Source of the DNA: Siphonobacter curvatus
GTDB lineage: Bacteria > Bacteroidota > Bacteroidia > Cytophagales > Spirosomataceae
Direction of reading: 5' to 3'
Length of the DNA stretch: 64,000 bases
Assembly: GCF_002943425.1 (NCBI RefSeq)
Contig: NZ_PTRA01000002.1
Location: 1 to 64,000, forward strand
Below are positions 17,674 through 26,808 of this stretch, piece after piece (the first letter of the stretch is position 1; every line of letters begins with the position of its first letter). The notes under the pieces are model-generated. The model was given only the letters and a program-made list of their open reading frames with translations, ran no database searches and was not told the origin of the DNA. The translations under genes were made by a program, and so were the position numbers.

Positions 17674-19074
17674 ATGGATCAACATTCCTCTAAATCAAGA
17701 AGACAATTTCTGCAAAAAATTGCGGCTACCAGTCTGGCTGCGGCCTCTTCGCCCCTTTCCTCCCTAGCTGCTCAAGCCAAGGCGGAAGAACGCATTCTTC
17801 AGTTTGAAAAGAGAATTTCTGCTAATGACACCATTCGTCTGGGGGTGATTGGTTACGGAGTGCAGGGCCACTTTGACTTAAATACGGCCCTTAAAGTGCC
17901 GGGTGTCGAACTGGCCGGAATTTGCGATCTGTACACCGGAAGAATTGAAAACGCGAAGGAAAAGTACGGGAAAGAACTCTTCACGACCCGAAATTACCAG
18001 GAGCTGTTGGACCGGAAAGATATCGACGCCGTCATCATTGCTACGCACGACGTCTGGCACGCCCGCATGACCCTGGACGCTCTGGCCAAGGGCAAGCACG
18101 TGTACTGCGAAAAACCGATGGTGTATAAAATTAGCGAAGGTCCTTCGGTCATTGCGGCGGCTAAAAAATCGGGTAAGGTGTTGCAGGTAGGCAGTCAGCG
18201 GGTCAGTAGTATTGGCTATGCGAAAGCCAAGGAATTACTGGCCGCCGGGGAGATTGGCAAGCTCAACATGGTGAATGCGGTTTATGATCGCCAAAGCTCC
18301 ATTGGGGCCTGGGAATACACCATTCCAAAAGATGCCAACGCCAGTACCACCGACTGGGAACGCTTCATTGCCGTAACGGATAAAATGCCATTTGATGCCA
18401 AGAAGTTTTTCTGGTGGCGGGCGTTTAAAGAAGTAGGTACGGGCGTGGCTGGTGATTTGTTCATTCACCTGCTGAGCGGTACGCACCTGATTACCAACTC
18501 CAAAGGTCCGGAAAGCATTTACAGTACCGGACAATTCAGCTACTGGAAAGACGGCCGGAATATGCCCGATGTGATGTCGGGCGTCATGCAGTATCCCGAA
18601 ACCAAAGAGCACGCCGCCTTCCAGCTGACTTTACAGGTGAATTTCATCAGTGGCACGGGTGGTCAGGAAGTCATCCGGCTGGTAGGATCCGAAGGTGTGA
18701 TTGATGTGGTGGGGAACAGCATTACCGTCAAGCACAGTCTGTTGCCCGAAGCTCCCGGTTTTGGTGGCTATGATTCCGTCTTTACCTTCTCCAAACAAAT
18801 GCAGGAGGAAATGCAGAAAGAGTACGACGCCAAATGGACGCCCCAGCAACGCAAGCGAAAAGTAAAGGAAGATATCGTTTTTAAAGCACCGCAGGGCTAC
18901 GACGATCATTTAGACCACTTCACGAATTTCTTCGAAGCCATCCGATCTAACAAACCCGTAGTGGAAGACGCCGAATTCGGTTTCCGTGCCGCGGCTCCGG
19001 CCCTGGCCTGTAACGAAAGTTATTTTAGTAAGAAAATCATCCACTGGGATCCCGTTAAAATGAAACTGGTGTAG
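17674..19074 (+). CDS. Gfo/Idh/MocA family oxidoreductase with Tat signal
   Basis: A 466-residue protein. The N-terminus has a twin-arginine signal (SRRQFLQK, then an Ala-rich stretch to about residue 35). The Rossmann domain follows with GVIGYGVQGHFDL, then the family motif CEKPMVYKI with its lysine. The C-terminal half is the Gfo/Idh/MocA substrate domain. Family members oxidise or reduce sugars and inositols with NAD(P). The Tat signal implies export of a folded, cofactor-loaded enzyme to the periplasm. Second gene of the operon; ends at a very strong hairpin. Confidence 0.9.
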   Translation: MDQHSSKSRRQFLQKIAATSLAAASSPLSSLAAQAKAEERILQFEKRISANDTIRLGVIGYGVQGHFDLNTALKVPGVELAGICDLYTGRIENAKEKYGKELFTTRNYQELLDRKDIDAVIIATHDVWHARMTLDALAKGKHVYCEKPMVYKISEGPSVIAAAKKSGKVLQVGSQRVSSIGYAKAKELLAAGEIGKLNMVNAVYDRQSSIGAWEYTIPKDANASTTDWERFIAVTDKMPFDAKKFFWWRAFKEVGTGVAGDLFIHLLSGTHLITNSKGPESIYSTGQFSYWKDGRNMPDVMSGVMQYPETKEHAAFQLTLQVNFISGTGGQEVIRLVGSEGVIDVVGNSITVKHSLLPEAPGFGGYDSVFTFSKQMQEEMQKEYDAKWTPQQRKRKVKEDIVFKAPQGYDDHLDHFTNFFEAIRSNKPVVEDAEFGFRAAAPALACNESYFSKKIIHWDPVKMKLV

Positions 19075-19085
19075 TAGGTGATTTC

Positions 19086-19144
19086 TTTCGTACCAATAAA
19101 AAGGAAGCGATCCATGCGATTGCTTCCTTTTTATTGGTACGAAA
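19086..19144. terminator. Bidirectional hairpin with 23-bp perfect stem
   Basis: Arms 19086-19108 and 19122-19144 are exact complements with a 13-nt loop. The stem contains an A-run on one side and a T-run on the other, so it can terminate the Gfo/Idh operon and the convergent SnoaL-like gene. Confidence 0.8.
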
Positions 19145-19168
19145 CACCCGAAAGTTTGCTCTGATCCT

Positions 19169-19516
19169 CTATTCGTGTTCAATAACCATCGTTTGGATTT
19201 TATCCGCTTCAAAACGGTAAACATGATACAGTTTCGTATCGTTTACGACCTGACCGTTTAAATCCTTGATCACCTGATGTACGTGAACGGCGAGTTGACC
19301 GTCGGGTCGGGTTTCCACCGCAAGCGGTTCCACATGGGGGTCGATTTCTTGCCATTGTCGAAGCCAATACGCTCGTACTTCGTCGTGACCAGACACGTAA
19401 CCGCCTTCCCAGCCATTGGGCCAGGCCACATCGCGGTGCATATGAGCTAGTACGCGGTCAATCTGACGGGCGTTGAAATCCTGATACAACTGACGGAGTA
19501 GGGATGAATAATCCAT
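19169..19516 (-). CDS. Nuclear transport factor 2 / SnoaL-like protein
   Basis: A 115-residue protein of the NTF2-like (SnoaL) fold: N-terminal helix MDYSSLLRQLYQDFNARQIDRVLAHM followed by beta-strands with DVAWPNGWEGGYVSGHDEVRAYW, LAVHVHQVIKDLNG and HVYRFEADKIQTMVIEHE. The frame is open upstream to 19675, but the ATG at 19516 gives the usual family length. Functions range from ketosteroid-like isomerases to ligand-binding proteins, so no reaction can be assigned. Convergent with the Gfo/Idh operon. Confidence 0.8.
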   Translation of the reverse strand: MDYSSLLRQLYQDFNARQIDRVLAHMHRDVAWPNGWEGGYVSGHDEVRAYWLRQWQEIDPHVEPLAVETRPDGQLAVHVHQVIKDLNGQVVNDTKLYHVYRFEADKIQTMVIEHE

Positions 19517-19669
19517 AATGGAGAAAGGGTTTTGACCAACTGTTTCGTAAGTCAAAACTAGACTCGGCACCTCGATTCTGAGTGTCGGTATTGATTGAGA
19601 TTGTAGCGGATTTTCTTGAGAATTGCCGTTCTTATCCACTATTCTTTCTAGCTCATCAGTACCGTTTGA

Positions 19670-19741
19670 AAGCATACATTAGGTAAACAAAATTTTACAA
19701 ACCTTCATTTAAGAAGCATACATTTCTTATTTTGTATGCTT
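19670..19741 (+). promoter_or_regulatory. Three AAGCATACA repeats at the S41 peptidase promoter
   Basis: AAGCATACATT occurs at 19670-19680 and 19714-19724. The exact inverse TGTATGCTT is at 19733-19741, so the second copy forms a 9-bp inverted repeat with a 10-nt spacer. The TTATTTTG stretch between its arms resembles a -7 element and would start transcription just before the ATG at 19763. Likely operator; regulator unknown. Confidence 0.5.
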
Positions 19742-19762
19742 CACCAGTATAATCAACTGAAA

Positions 19763-21232
19763 ATGATCGTTAAACACCCGTTTTTCTGTCTGATTTTTCT
19801 GCTTGGTAGTTTAGTCTCCGACCCAACGGTTTTCGCCCAAACGACCCCAAAGGCAGATTGCGATTGTCTGGAAGCGTTTACTTTCATTTCGAATTACGTA
19901 GAGAAAAATCAGGCTTCTTTCCGGCATGTCGTAACCGCTGATCAACGACCCGCGTATGAAACGTTCAAACGGGGCATTCGCCGGCAAATACAGAAAGAGG
20001 GGAAACGCCGCTGTAGTTTGTTTTTACATCAGTACATGGCTTATTTCAAGGATCATCACTCGCAGGTGCATGCGGCAAGTACCCTCGATGTCAGTGATCC
20101 CGATCAACTCAAAGCATTCCTGGCCTCAGCCGCCTTTCGCAACACCGAAACCGTAGCTGTGGATTCGGCAAAGGCGTACAACTATGTCAAACATTCAAAC
20201 GATCCGGTGGAAGGTATTTATGACCTGTATGGCTCATATCAGGTGCTAATTCAGAAAAACAAGAACGCCTATCGGGATTATTATGGCGTCTTGTTGCAAA
20301 CCAAAAGTCCGACCTGGAAGCCCGGCCAGGTAAAGCTTGAACTCAAAAGAATGGCCGCAGACACCTACCAGTATCAGGGGTATCTGCAGGACCATTCTTT
20401 ATCTCTGGAATTGTTAACCATTGATCAGCCCGTCACCCGGATTGGCGAGTGGACGAAACTCTATCCCGTCGCTACGACTGCTTCTAAACATACCCAGGAT
20501 TCCATTCCTACGGCCCTCACTACGTTTAAGCTACTGGATGACAGTACGGCTTACTTAAGCATCAGTACCTTTAGTCGGGAGTATCTTTCCACGCTGGATT
20601 CTACTTTTCAGGCCTTGACGCCCGCTCTGCAACGAACGCCGTATCTGCTCATCGACGTCCGCGACAATGGCGGGGGTAGTTCGCTGGCTTATCAACGTTT
20701 GCTTCCCTTGCTGTATACCCACCCATCCACCGATGATTCGTTTACGGAATATTTGGCTACATCGGGCATCATCAAACAGTACGAAAACTTGCTAAAAAAC
20801 AGTCCCAATCCAGCCCTGACCAGCTACCGAAAGGACCTGATTCAGCAAATGAAACAAGTGCCGGAAGGAACGTTTATACGCCTGCGTCAGGATCAGCCGA
20901 AAGCGGATAGCACCTCTAAAATCCGCCTGGAAAAGCCCAGAAAAGTGCTGATTCTGTATAACCGTAACTGCGGCAGCTCTTGCGAAACGTTCGTGTTAGC
21001 GGGTATGCGGAGTAAAAAAGTAGTTACCGTCGGAGAAAACTCCGGGGGATACATTGGCTACGGCAATATCATGACGATACCGGTTCCTAATTCAGCCTAC
21101 GTACTGGAAAGCTCCACGACCCGAAATCCGGCTCTGGTTCAGTACGAGTATACGGGCATCCCTCCCATGCGTAAGGTCCCTGCCCAAACGAGCTGGATTG
21201 AGTTTGCCCGGCAAGAATTGGGTACGCCCTGA
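19763..21232 (+). CDS. S41 family peptidase (C-terminal processing protease-like), exported
   Basis: A 489-residue exported protein. The signal peptide MIVKHPFFCLIFLLGSLVSD ends near FAQ. ATG 19763 is preferred over 19736 because the latter overlaps the promoter inverted repeat. The S41 domain spans about residues 250-480: YLLIDVRDNGGGSS, then NRNCGSSCETFVLAG with the nucleophile serine near residue 404, then GENSGGYIGYG. The N-terminal segment has a CDCLEAF pair of cysteines. No PDZ domain is evident, unlike typical CtpA proteins. Probably periplasmic; substrate unknown. Confidence 0.85.
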   Translation: MIVKHPFFCLIFLLGSLVSDPTVFAQTTPKADCDCLEAFTFISNYVEKNQASFRHVVTADQRPAYETFKRGIRRQIQKEGKRRCSLFLHQYMAYFKDHHSQVHAASTLDVSDPDQLKAFLASAAFRNTETVAVDSAKAYNYVKHSNDPVEGIYDLYGSYQVLIQKNKNAYRDYYGVLLQTKSPTWKPGQVKLELKRMAADTYQYQGYLQDHSLSLELLTIDQPVTRIGEWTKLYPVATTASKHTQDSIPTALTTFKLLDDSTAYLSISTFSREYLSTLDSTFQALTPALQRTPYLLIDVRDNGGGSSLAYQRLLPLLYTHPSTDDSFTEYLATSGIIKQYENLLKNSPNPALTSYRKDLIQQMKQVPEGTFIRLRQDQPKADSTSKIRLEKPRKVLILYNRNCGSSCETFVLAGMRSKKVVTVGENSGGYIGYGNIMTIPVPNSAYVLESSTTRNPALVQYEYTGIPPMRKVPAQTSWIEFARQELGTP

Positions 21233-21256
21233 TCACTTTCAAAGTTCAGACCTGTC

Positions 21257-22087
21257 TTACAGTAACTTTTCCTGCACGGCCTGATAAACCGTTCTGACGA
21301 CGGGCTGAAAACCCAAACTACGGGCCAGTGAAGCATCCGCATGCAGGTACCAGGGATTGGGAAGCGGCTCCGCTGAATCCTCCAGGGTTTCGCCTACTAA
21401 CTGCACCAGTTCGTAAATCGAAACGGGACCCTCATCGGCAATATTGACTATGCGGCCATCGAAAGCCCCGGCCAGGCCCAGGTGCATGGCCGTAGCGATG
21501 TCGCGGTGGTGAATGGTACTCATTCGCATGGCGGGATGCCATTGCGTAGCTTTCAAATGCTGAGGGAGCGTTTCCAGATGACCATCGCCATCGCCATACA
21601 CGAACGGAAATCGCAGAATCAACCAGTTCAGACCGCTTTCCTGTACTTCTTTTTCGGCGGCCACTTTGCTCGCGGGGTACGGATGCTCCGAATGAACAGG
21701 ATCGTCCTCGCGACCGGGATGCGAACTGCCGGCATCGTAGACGTGCGTGGTACTGGCAAAAATAAATCGGGCGTTGGGAGCGTGGATTTTAGCGGCAGCA
21801 ATCAGGTTTCGCGTACCTTCGAGGTTACTTTTCCAGATCAAATCCAGGTCTGGTGTACGGAAGACGGCGGCCAAGTGGATGATGGCCTCCACCCCCTGTA
21901 CGGCCTGAATAAGCGAGGCCTCGTCAAACAAATCGCCCTCCATAATCGACACGCCGGTCGGTACGTCTTTGCCCGCACGTACCAGTGCCCGACAATCCCA
22001 ACCCGCTTCCATGAGACGGGGGAGCAGGCGTGCTCCCACCAGACCGGTTACACCCGTTAACAGTATTTTTCCGAATGGCTTGTTCAT
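21257..22087 (-). CDS. NAD-dependent epimerase/dehydratase (extended SDR)
   Basis: A 276-residue extended SDR protein with LLTGVTGLVGARLLPRL at the N-terminus, IHLAAVFRTPD, the catalytic YPASK motif (Tyr-x3-Lys) and a RFPFVYGDGDG segment. Family members act on nucleotide sugars or similar polyols; the substrate is not readable. It lies 72 bp downstream of an AraC regulator on the same strand and may be co-transcribed with it. Convergent with the S41 peptidase gene. Confidence 0.88.
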   Translation of the reverse strand: MNKPFGKILLTGVTGLVGARLLPRLMEAGWDCRALVRAGKDVPTGVSIMEGDLFDEASLIQAVQGVEAIIHLAAVFRTPDLDLIWKSNLEGTRNLIAAAKIHAPNARFIFASTTHVYDAGSSHPGREDDPVHSEHPYPASKVAAEKEVQESGLNWLILRFPFVYGDGDGHLETLPQHLKATQWHPAMRMSTIHHRDIATAMHLGLAGAFDGRIVNIADEGPVSIYELVQLVGETLEDSAEPLPNPWYLHADASLARSLGFQPVVRTVYQAVQEKLL

Positions 22088-22159
22088 CTACGTATGATTT
22101 AAATACGGAACAAAATTCGGGCGTGTACGCTTAGCGGAGCCGGACGAAAGCCGATGGGT

Positions 22160-23014
22160 TCAGGACAAATCCTGAAAAAACGCGGCAACCGTTTTCCCCG
22201 TTTCCTTTTTGAATACCCGGGAGAAGTAATCCGGGTCATTAAAGCCCAGTTCAAAGGCCAGTTCCTTTACGGACGAGCGTTCACCGTAGTACAGCCGACG
22301 TCTGGCTTCCAGAATAAGACGGTTGGTAATGAATTCCTTGGGCGATCGACCGGAATAGTGTTTGACAATCTGGCACAGGCTGTCGGTACTCACGGCCAGT
22401 TCCTCGGCAATCGCTTTGATACTCGGATGATCGATCAGGTTGTTTTCAACAAATACTTTAAAGCCAATGAATTTTGCGAGTCGGTCATCCGTCGGTTTCT
22501 TGTCCGCTGCAAAATAGGCGGTGTTCAACTCCGTAAGCAGGCTATTCAGATGGGCCAGAATCAATTCAGGTTCCGTATCCGGGCTGCGTAATAGCGTCTG
22601 GAGCATTTCGAAAATGGATTGTACCCGACCAGCAGCAGCGGGTGAAAATCGGATTTTCTGCTGGTTCAGTGGATTCAGCAAGAACGGATAAGGCTTCGGT
22701 AGTTGGGCCAGGCAGGCTTCATCAAAGCCCAGTTTATAATAATCCTTCGCGTGAATATGAATGGGAAGCTGCTGAATCTGGTGGGGTAAGCAGAACAGTA
22801 CCTCGTGCTTTCCAACGTCGATCGTATCCAGATCCACGCCGTACTGGCTTGACCCCTCTAGTACAAAAATAAAAAAGTAGTAGGGTAAGCGATGCGTAAG
22901 ACCGTATTGATCCGCGACCTCCGGCGATAGATGACCAAAATCCGGCGAAACGATTCGGATCGGTAGCTGATCGTTTTGGCTGAAGCCCTCCGGTAATGAA
23001 TGGATCGTAGACAT
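22160..23014 (-). CDS. AraC family transcriptional regulator
   Basis: A 284-residue AraC/XylS regulator. The N-terminal about 170 residues form a cupin-like ligand domain (GSSQYGVDLDTIDVGKHEVLFCLP). The C-terminal about 100 residues carry two helix-turn-helix units: SIKAIAEELAVSTDSLCQIVKHY, then VKELAFELGFNDPDYFSRVFKK. It probably controls the downstream co-directional epimerase gene or itself. Ligand unknown. Confidence 0.9.
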   Translation of the reverse strand: MSTIHSLPEGFSQNDQLPIRIVSPDFGHLSPEVADQYGLTHRLPYYFFIFVLEGSSQYGVDLDTIDVGKHEVLFCLPHQIQQLPIHIHAKDYYKLGFDEACLAQLPKPYPFLLNPLNQQKIRFSPAAAGRVQSIFEMLQTLLRSPDTEPELILAHLNSLLTELNTAYFAADKKPTDDRLAKFIGFKVFVENNLIDHPSIKAIAEELAVSTDSLCQIVKHYSGRSPKEFITNRLILEARRRLYYGERSSVKELAFELGFNDPDYFSRVFKKETGKTVAAFFQDLS

Positions 23015-23188
23015 GGCTGCTGTTTACAAAAAGTGATACGGTTAAAAATACACGCTTCCCTGCGGAAAGACAAACCTGGGAGAGAAGTACTATTGGATGC
23101 GAATAGTCTGTCCAACCAGAAACGACGGTAGACCACTCCAAAGTTCAACTGCTACAGAAACGTTCTTCACGAATAAAAACGCGTGCGG

Positions 23189-24037
23189 TCAAGATACTGC
23201 TAAACTCCGGCGATAGTCCGTGGGGGTGTACTGGTAATGTCGTTTGAAAAGTTTGTTTAAATGACAAACATCGGAGAAACCGAATTCATCTGCGATTTGA
23301 GAAATGGTCAGGGTACTCAGACTTAACCGAGTGGCTACCCGATTGAGTTTGTACTGAATGATGTATTGCTGAATGGACTCGCCCACCTGTTGCTTAAATA
23401 GGGCCGCTAGGTGACTGGCGGAATAGTTGAATACCTCCGCCATGTTTTCCATTCGCAACAACTGAGGTTCCGTAATGTGCTGACCGATGTACGTCAGTAC
23501 GCGTTGGATAAACGCCGAAGGGCTTACCGACCGGGCAGATTCGCTAACCGAATGTTGAGCAAGATACCGATCTAATAAACTCAAAATGGTTTTCATCAGC
23601 GATTCAACGACCGAATTCGCCAGTACGCCGTGCAGCTGCTGTTCCGCCAGAATAATTTCTACTAAGGCCAGCAGACTTCGTTGCTCACTAGAATTACTGA
23701 TGAGTGTACCCGATAACGGTACGCTATAGTCGACGACGTATGGCCACCCCTGACCCGCTGTCGGCATCAGACTGGCTACGTAAGGAATGGAGAACAACAG
23801 ACTATAAAAGCAGGTCTTTTGAGAAATCTTGAAACTGTATCTATCCGAGGGTCCCAGAAAAAACACATCCCCAACCTGGTACCTAGACTGATTTCCATTC
23901 ACCTGATAGGAGCCACTACCGGCCTGAATCAGCACAATTTCGTATGAGTATGAGGGATCTCTATTAACCGACATAGGCCAATGGTTGGCTTCAAATTGCT
24001 GGGCAAGAAGAGACTCGTTAGAAAGGAAGCGTTTCAT
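23189..24037 (-). CDS. AraC family transcriptional regulator
   Basis: A 282-residue AraC/XylS regulator with an N-terminal cupin-type domain (SYQVNGNQSRYQVGDVFFLG) and a C-terminal DNA-binding domain (FNYSASHLAALFKQQVGES, IADEFGFSDVCHLNKLFKRHY). It lies between another AraC gene (174 bp away, same strand) and a divergent sigma54-type response regulator. It is not a recent duplicate of its neighbour: the sensing halves differ clearly. No target gene is obvious. Confidence 0.9.
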   Translation of the reverse strand: MKRFLSNESLLAQQFEANHWPMSVNRDPSYSYEIVLIQAGSGSYQVNGNQSRYQVGDVFFLGPSDRYSFKISQKTCFYSLLFSIPYVASLMPTAGQGWPYVVDYSVPLSGTLISNSSEQRSLLALVEIILAEQQLHGVLANSVVESLMKTILSLLDRYLAQHSVSESARSVSPSAFIQRVLTYIGQHITEPQLLRMENMAEVFNYSASHLAALFKQQVGESIQQYIIQYKLNRVATRLSLSTLTISQIADEFGFSDVCHLNKLFKRHYQYTPTDYRRSLAVS

Positions 24038-24190
24038 AGTTTTGGATTTTTAAAGATAGAGCATCAGCTAGTGATACGCTCGCCAACACAATGCCAAGGG
24101 TCATGAATAGACCTTCCAAAACACTATTGCCTGACAGTCAAACCTTTAAGACCTACACGCTGCTAAAACTCACCTCCAATAGAATAGAGC

Positions 24191-24241
24191 CTCCAATATA
24201 TTGGAGCTTCGTTTGTGAGTAAATCGCCTCTTGTATCTTTA
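24191..24241 (+). promoter_or_regulatory. Promoter with upstream palindrome for the response-regulator gene
   Basis: TTTG at 24212-24215 and TATCTTTA at 24234-24241 are spaced by 18 bp and match the Bacteroidota promoter pattern closely. Directly upstream is the perfect 16-bp palindrome CTCCAATATATTGGAG (24191-24206), and its half CCTCCAAT is repeated at 24173-24180. The palindrome is a plausible operator; the factor is unknown. Confidence 0.6.
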
Positions 24242-24267
24242 CTCCGCATTAAATTCACAAAACGGCT

Positions 24268-26808
24268 ATGGCTTACTACGGTGAACTGAACCGACTCCCT
24301 TCCCTACTAGTGGTGGAGGACGAGTTTCTGATTGCCCACGATCTTCGACGGATACTAACTAACGCGGGGTATGATGTGTTAGGTTTGGCGGCCTCCGTAC
24401 AGGAAGCCAAGGAACGCATGGCCCAGCAAACACCGGATATTGTTTTACTGGACATTTTACTCATTGGGCCAGAAACGGGTATTGATCTGGCAGAATGGCT
24501 GAAAGAACAGGCCATACCGTTCGTTTTCCTGTCGGCTAATCTTAGCAACGAGCTGCTCGAAGCGGCCAAACGTACCCAGCCCTTCGGCTTTCTGACCAAG
24601 CCGTTTCGCGAAAAAGACGTACTGACCACGCTGGAACTAGCCCGCTATCGTCACGCTCACAGCGAAGAAGCCAAGCTCCGGCAGCAACAGGCCATTCAGA
24701 TTGCCGTCAACAACGCTATTGTTACCATTCAGGATCGGGATCAGCTGTGTCTGGCCATTGCTCAGCAGATTAATCAACTCGTCCCCTTTTCCTTTCTTAA
24801 CCTGCGGATTGGCTTACCAGATGAGTCCTCTTTTTACTGGCTGATGCTGGAAAAAACGTCAGAACATACGTTTGTACGGATCAACCCAACCGCTCTGTTA
24901 CCCAGCCAAACGGATGGGCAAATGCTGGACAAACTGGATCGGGAAGCTCCGGATCGACTGGGTGAACAAAGGGGAATCTTTGTCGGTGAAGACTTTCAGC
25001 AACTCTGTGAGCATTACATCACCGCCCGCTCCTGCCGGGATCATTTTCAGGTACAATCGCTGATGCTCTTTCCCATTCAGCTCAAGCGTAATTCCAGAAC
25101 TACGATTATTGTATCTAGTACGTCCTTGGAGGGTTTTACGCCGAAAGAGTACCAGGCCGTTAGTCTGATTACGCCTCAGATTGCCCTGGCTCTGGATAAT
25201 TTACTGGCTTACGAAGAATTAGAGGCTCGCCGCCAGCTGAAAGCCATCGAACTAACGATTGTCAATGCCTTTCGAAATGGTAGTGATGTCCGGTCCGTTT
25301 TGGCCCAGGTGGCGGGTAGTATCAACGAACGAATGCCCGTAGATATGGTTACCCTGTACCGGGTTGGTCCAGCTCCGGAAACGGTTTCCGTGACGAGTAT
25401 AGCTCAGAAAGAAGTCGGTGTTTTTGTGACCGTAACCGAGCAGGAACTGATGCAACGGCACGGCCTGCAGCCCGCCGACTGGCAACAGTCTTTGTCCGAT
25501 ATGCCCTACTGGCTTATGAAACCCACCCTTTGCGTCGGCAGCCAGTTTACGGATGGCCCATCCGGTAATGCCGTGAGTGATCTCTACCAGAAACTGGGTT
25601 TGCCTTCGGTCATGTACGTGCCCATCTTCATCAAAGATCAGGCCATGGCCTCGTTGGTACTGGCCAGTCGGGCCCCCTATGCCTTCACCTACAAAGATCT
25701 CAGCACCTTACAGGATATTAGCGTTCAGATGGGAATGGCCCTGGAAAACCTGTTGGCCTTTGAACGCATCAAAACCCTGAGTGAGCAGCTCGAACTCGAA
25801 AAAACCTACCTCACCGAAGAGATCAAGACCAGCCATAATTTCGAAGAGATTATTGGCTCCAGTGCTGCCTTACAAGCCGTGTTCACCAACATTAGCCAGG
25901 TAGCCCGAACCGACGCAACGGTACTGATTTTGGGTGAAACCGGAACGGGTAAAGAGCTGGTAGCCCGAGCCATCCACAACCGATCTACGCGACAAGGCCG
26001 AACGGTTGTCAAAGTCAATTGTGCCGCCTTACCGGCCCAACTCATCGAATCGGAGTTGTTCGGGCACGAGCGGGGAAGCTTTACCGGGGCCACTGAAAAG
26101 CGGATTGGCAAGTTTGAATTAGCGAATGGCGGTACCCTATTTCTCGATGAAATCGGGGAGCTTCCACTCGAATTACAGGCCAAATTACTACGGGCCATTC
26201 AGGAACGAGAAATTGAGCGGTTGGGGGGTAAAGGTCCGATCAAGATCGACACCCGAATCATTGCCGCTACGAATCGGAACCTGCAGCAGGAAGTAGCCCA
26301 AGGGCGATTTCGTTCCGATTTATACTACCGTCTGGCTGTATTTCCCATTGTCGTCCCCCCGCTCCGTGAGCGACCTGAGGATATTCGCCCCTTATCCATG
26401 CATTTTCTCCGGCGTCTCAGTAAGAAATTAGGCAAACCGCTGACGAGCATCGCCAATACTTCCCTGCAACAACTGCTTACCTACGACTGGCCGGGGAATA
26501 TCCGTGAACTGGAACACGTCCTGGAACGAGCCGCCATCTTATCTCCTACCGCTACGCTGGAGCTGGCGGAACCTTTACGAACGAGTCCGTTATCTGGCGT
26601 ACTGGTTTTTTCCAGCCCTTCGGCAGAGCAGGTACAGCCCATTGAAAAAACCATGCGGACGGCTATTCTGGCGGCTTTGGCTAAATCAGGCAATCGCATT
26701 CGGGGTAACGGTGGTGCGGCGGAACTACTGAATTTGAAACCTACCACGCTCGAAGCCCGGATGAAGAAATTAAACATCAGCGGGTATACTAAACCGACCA
26801 ACAGCTAA
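24268..26808 (+). CDS. NtrC-type response regulator: REC-GAF-GAF-AAA+-Fis HTH
   Basis: An 846-residue regulator. Residues 12-130 are a receiver domain with acidic E17/D18, the phospho-acceptor Asp62 (DIVLLDILL) and a KPF lysine. Residues about 150-510 look like two GAF sensor domains. The AAA+ sigma54-interaction domain has Walker A GETGTGKE (about 555-563), the sigma54-contact loop as GSFTGA (near 602, GAFTGA in most), and Walker [13 protein letters not shown]. The C-terminus has a Fis-type helix-turn-helix ([21 protein letters not shown]). It activates sigma54 promoters after phosphorylation. The convergent histidine kinase overlapping its end by 4 bp is the probable partner. Confidence 0.92.
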   Translation: MAYYGELNRLPSLLVVEDEFLIAHDLRRILTNAGYDVLGLAASVQEAKERMAQQTPDIVLLDILLIGPETGIDLAEWLKEQAIPFVFLSANLSNELLEAAKRTQPFGFLTKPFREKDVLTTLELARYRHAHSEEAKLRQQQAIQIAVNNAIVTIQDRDQLCLAIAQQINQLVPFSFLNLRIGLPDESSFYWLMLEKTSEHTFVRINPTALLPSQTDGQMLDKLDREAPDRLGEQRGIFVGEDFQQLCEHYITARSCRDHFQVQSLMLFPIQLKRNSRTTIIVSSTSLEGFTPKEYQAVSLITPQIALALDNLLAYEELEARRQLKAIELTIVNAFRNGSDVRSVLAQVAGSINERMPVDMVTLYRVGPAPETVSVTSIAQKEVGVFVTVTEQELMQRHGLQPADWQQSLSDMPYWLMKPTLCVGSQFTDGPSGNAVSDLYQKLGLPSVMYVPIFIKDQAMASLVLASRAPYAFTYKDLSTLQDISVQMGMALENLLAFERIKTLSEQLELEKTYLTEEIKTSHNFEEIIGSSAALQAVFTNISQVARTDATVLILGETGTGKELVARAIHNRSTRQGRTVVKVNCAALPAQLIESELFGHERGSFTGATEKRIGKFELANGGTLFLDEIGELPLELQAKLLRAIQEREIERLGGKGPIKIDTRIIAATNRNLQQEVAQGRFRSDLYYRLAVFPIVVPPLRERPEDIRPLSMHFLRRLSKKLGKPLTSIANTSLQQLLTYDWPGNIRELEHVLERAAILSPTATLELAEPLRTSPLSGVLVFSSPSAEQVQPIEKTMRTAILAALAKSGNRIRGNGGAAELLNLKPTTLEARMKKLNISGYTKPTNS

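Noticed and set aside
21482-22060. Plus-strand open frame opposite the epimerase gene
   Set aside because: Antisense shadow; no domain, and the opposite strand has the YPASK-type SDR.
22160-24037. Recent tandem duplication of two AraC genes
   Set aside because: The two proteins share only family-level similarity; sensing halves and helix-turn-helix sequences differ.
24268-26808. Sigma54 promoters regulated by the NtrC-type protein
   Set aside because: No convincing TGGCAC-N5-TTGC pair was seen upstream of any gene in the window; isolated TGGCACG occurs only inside coding sequence.
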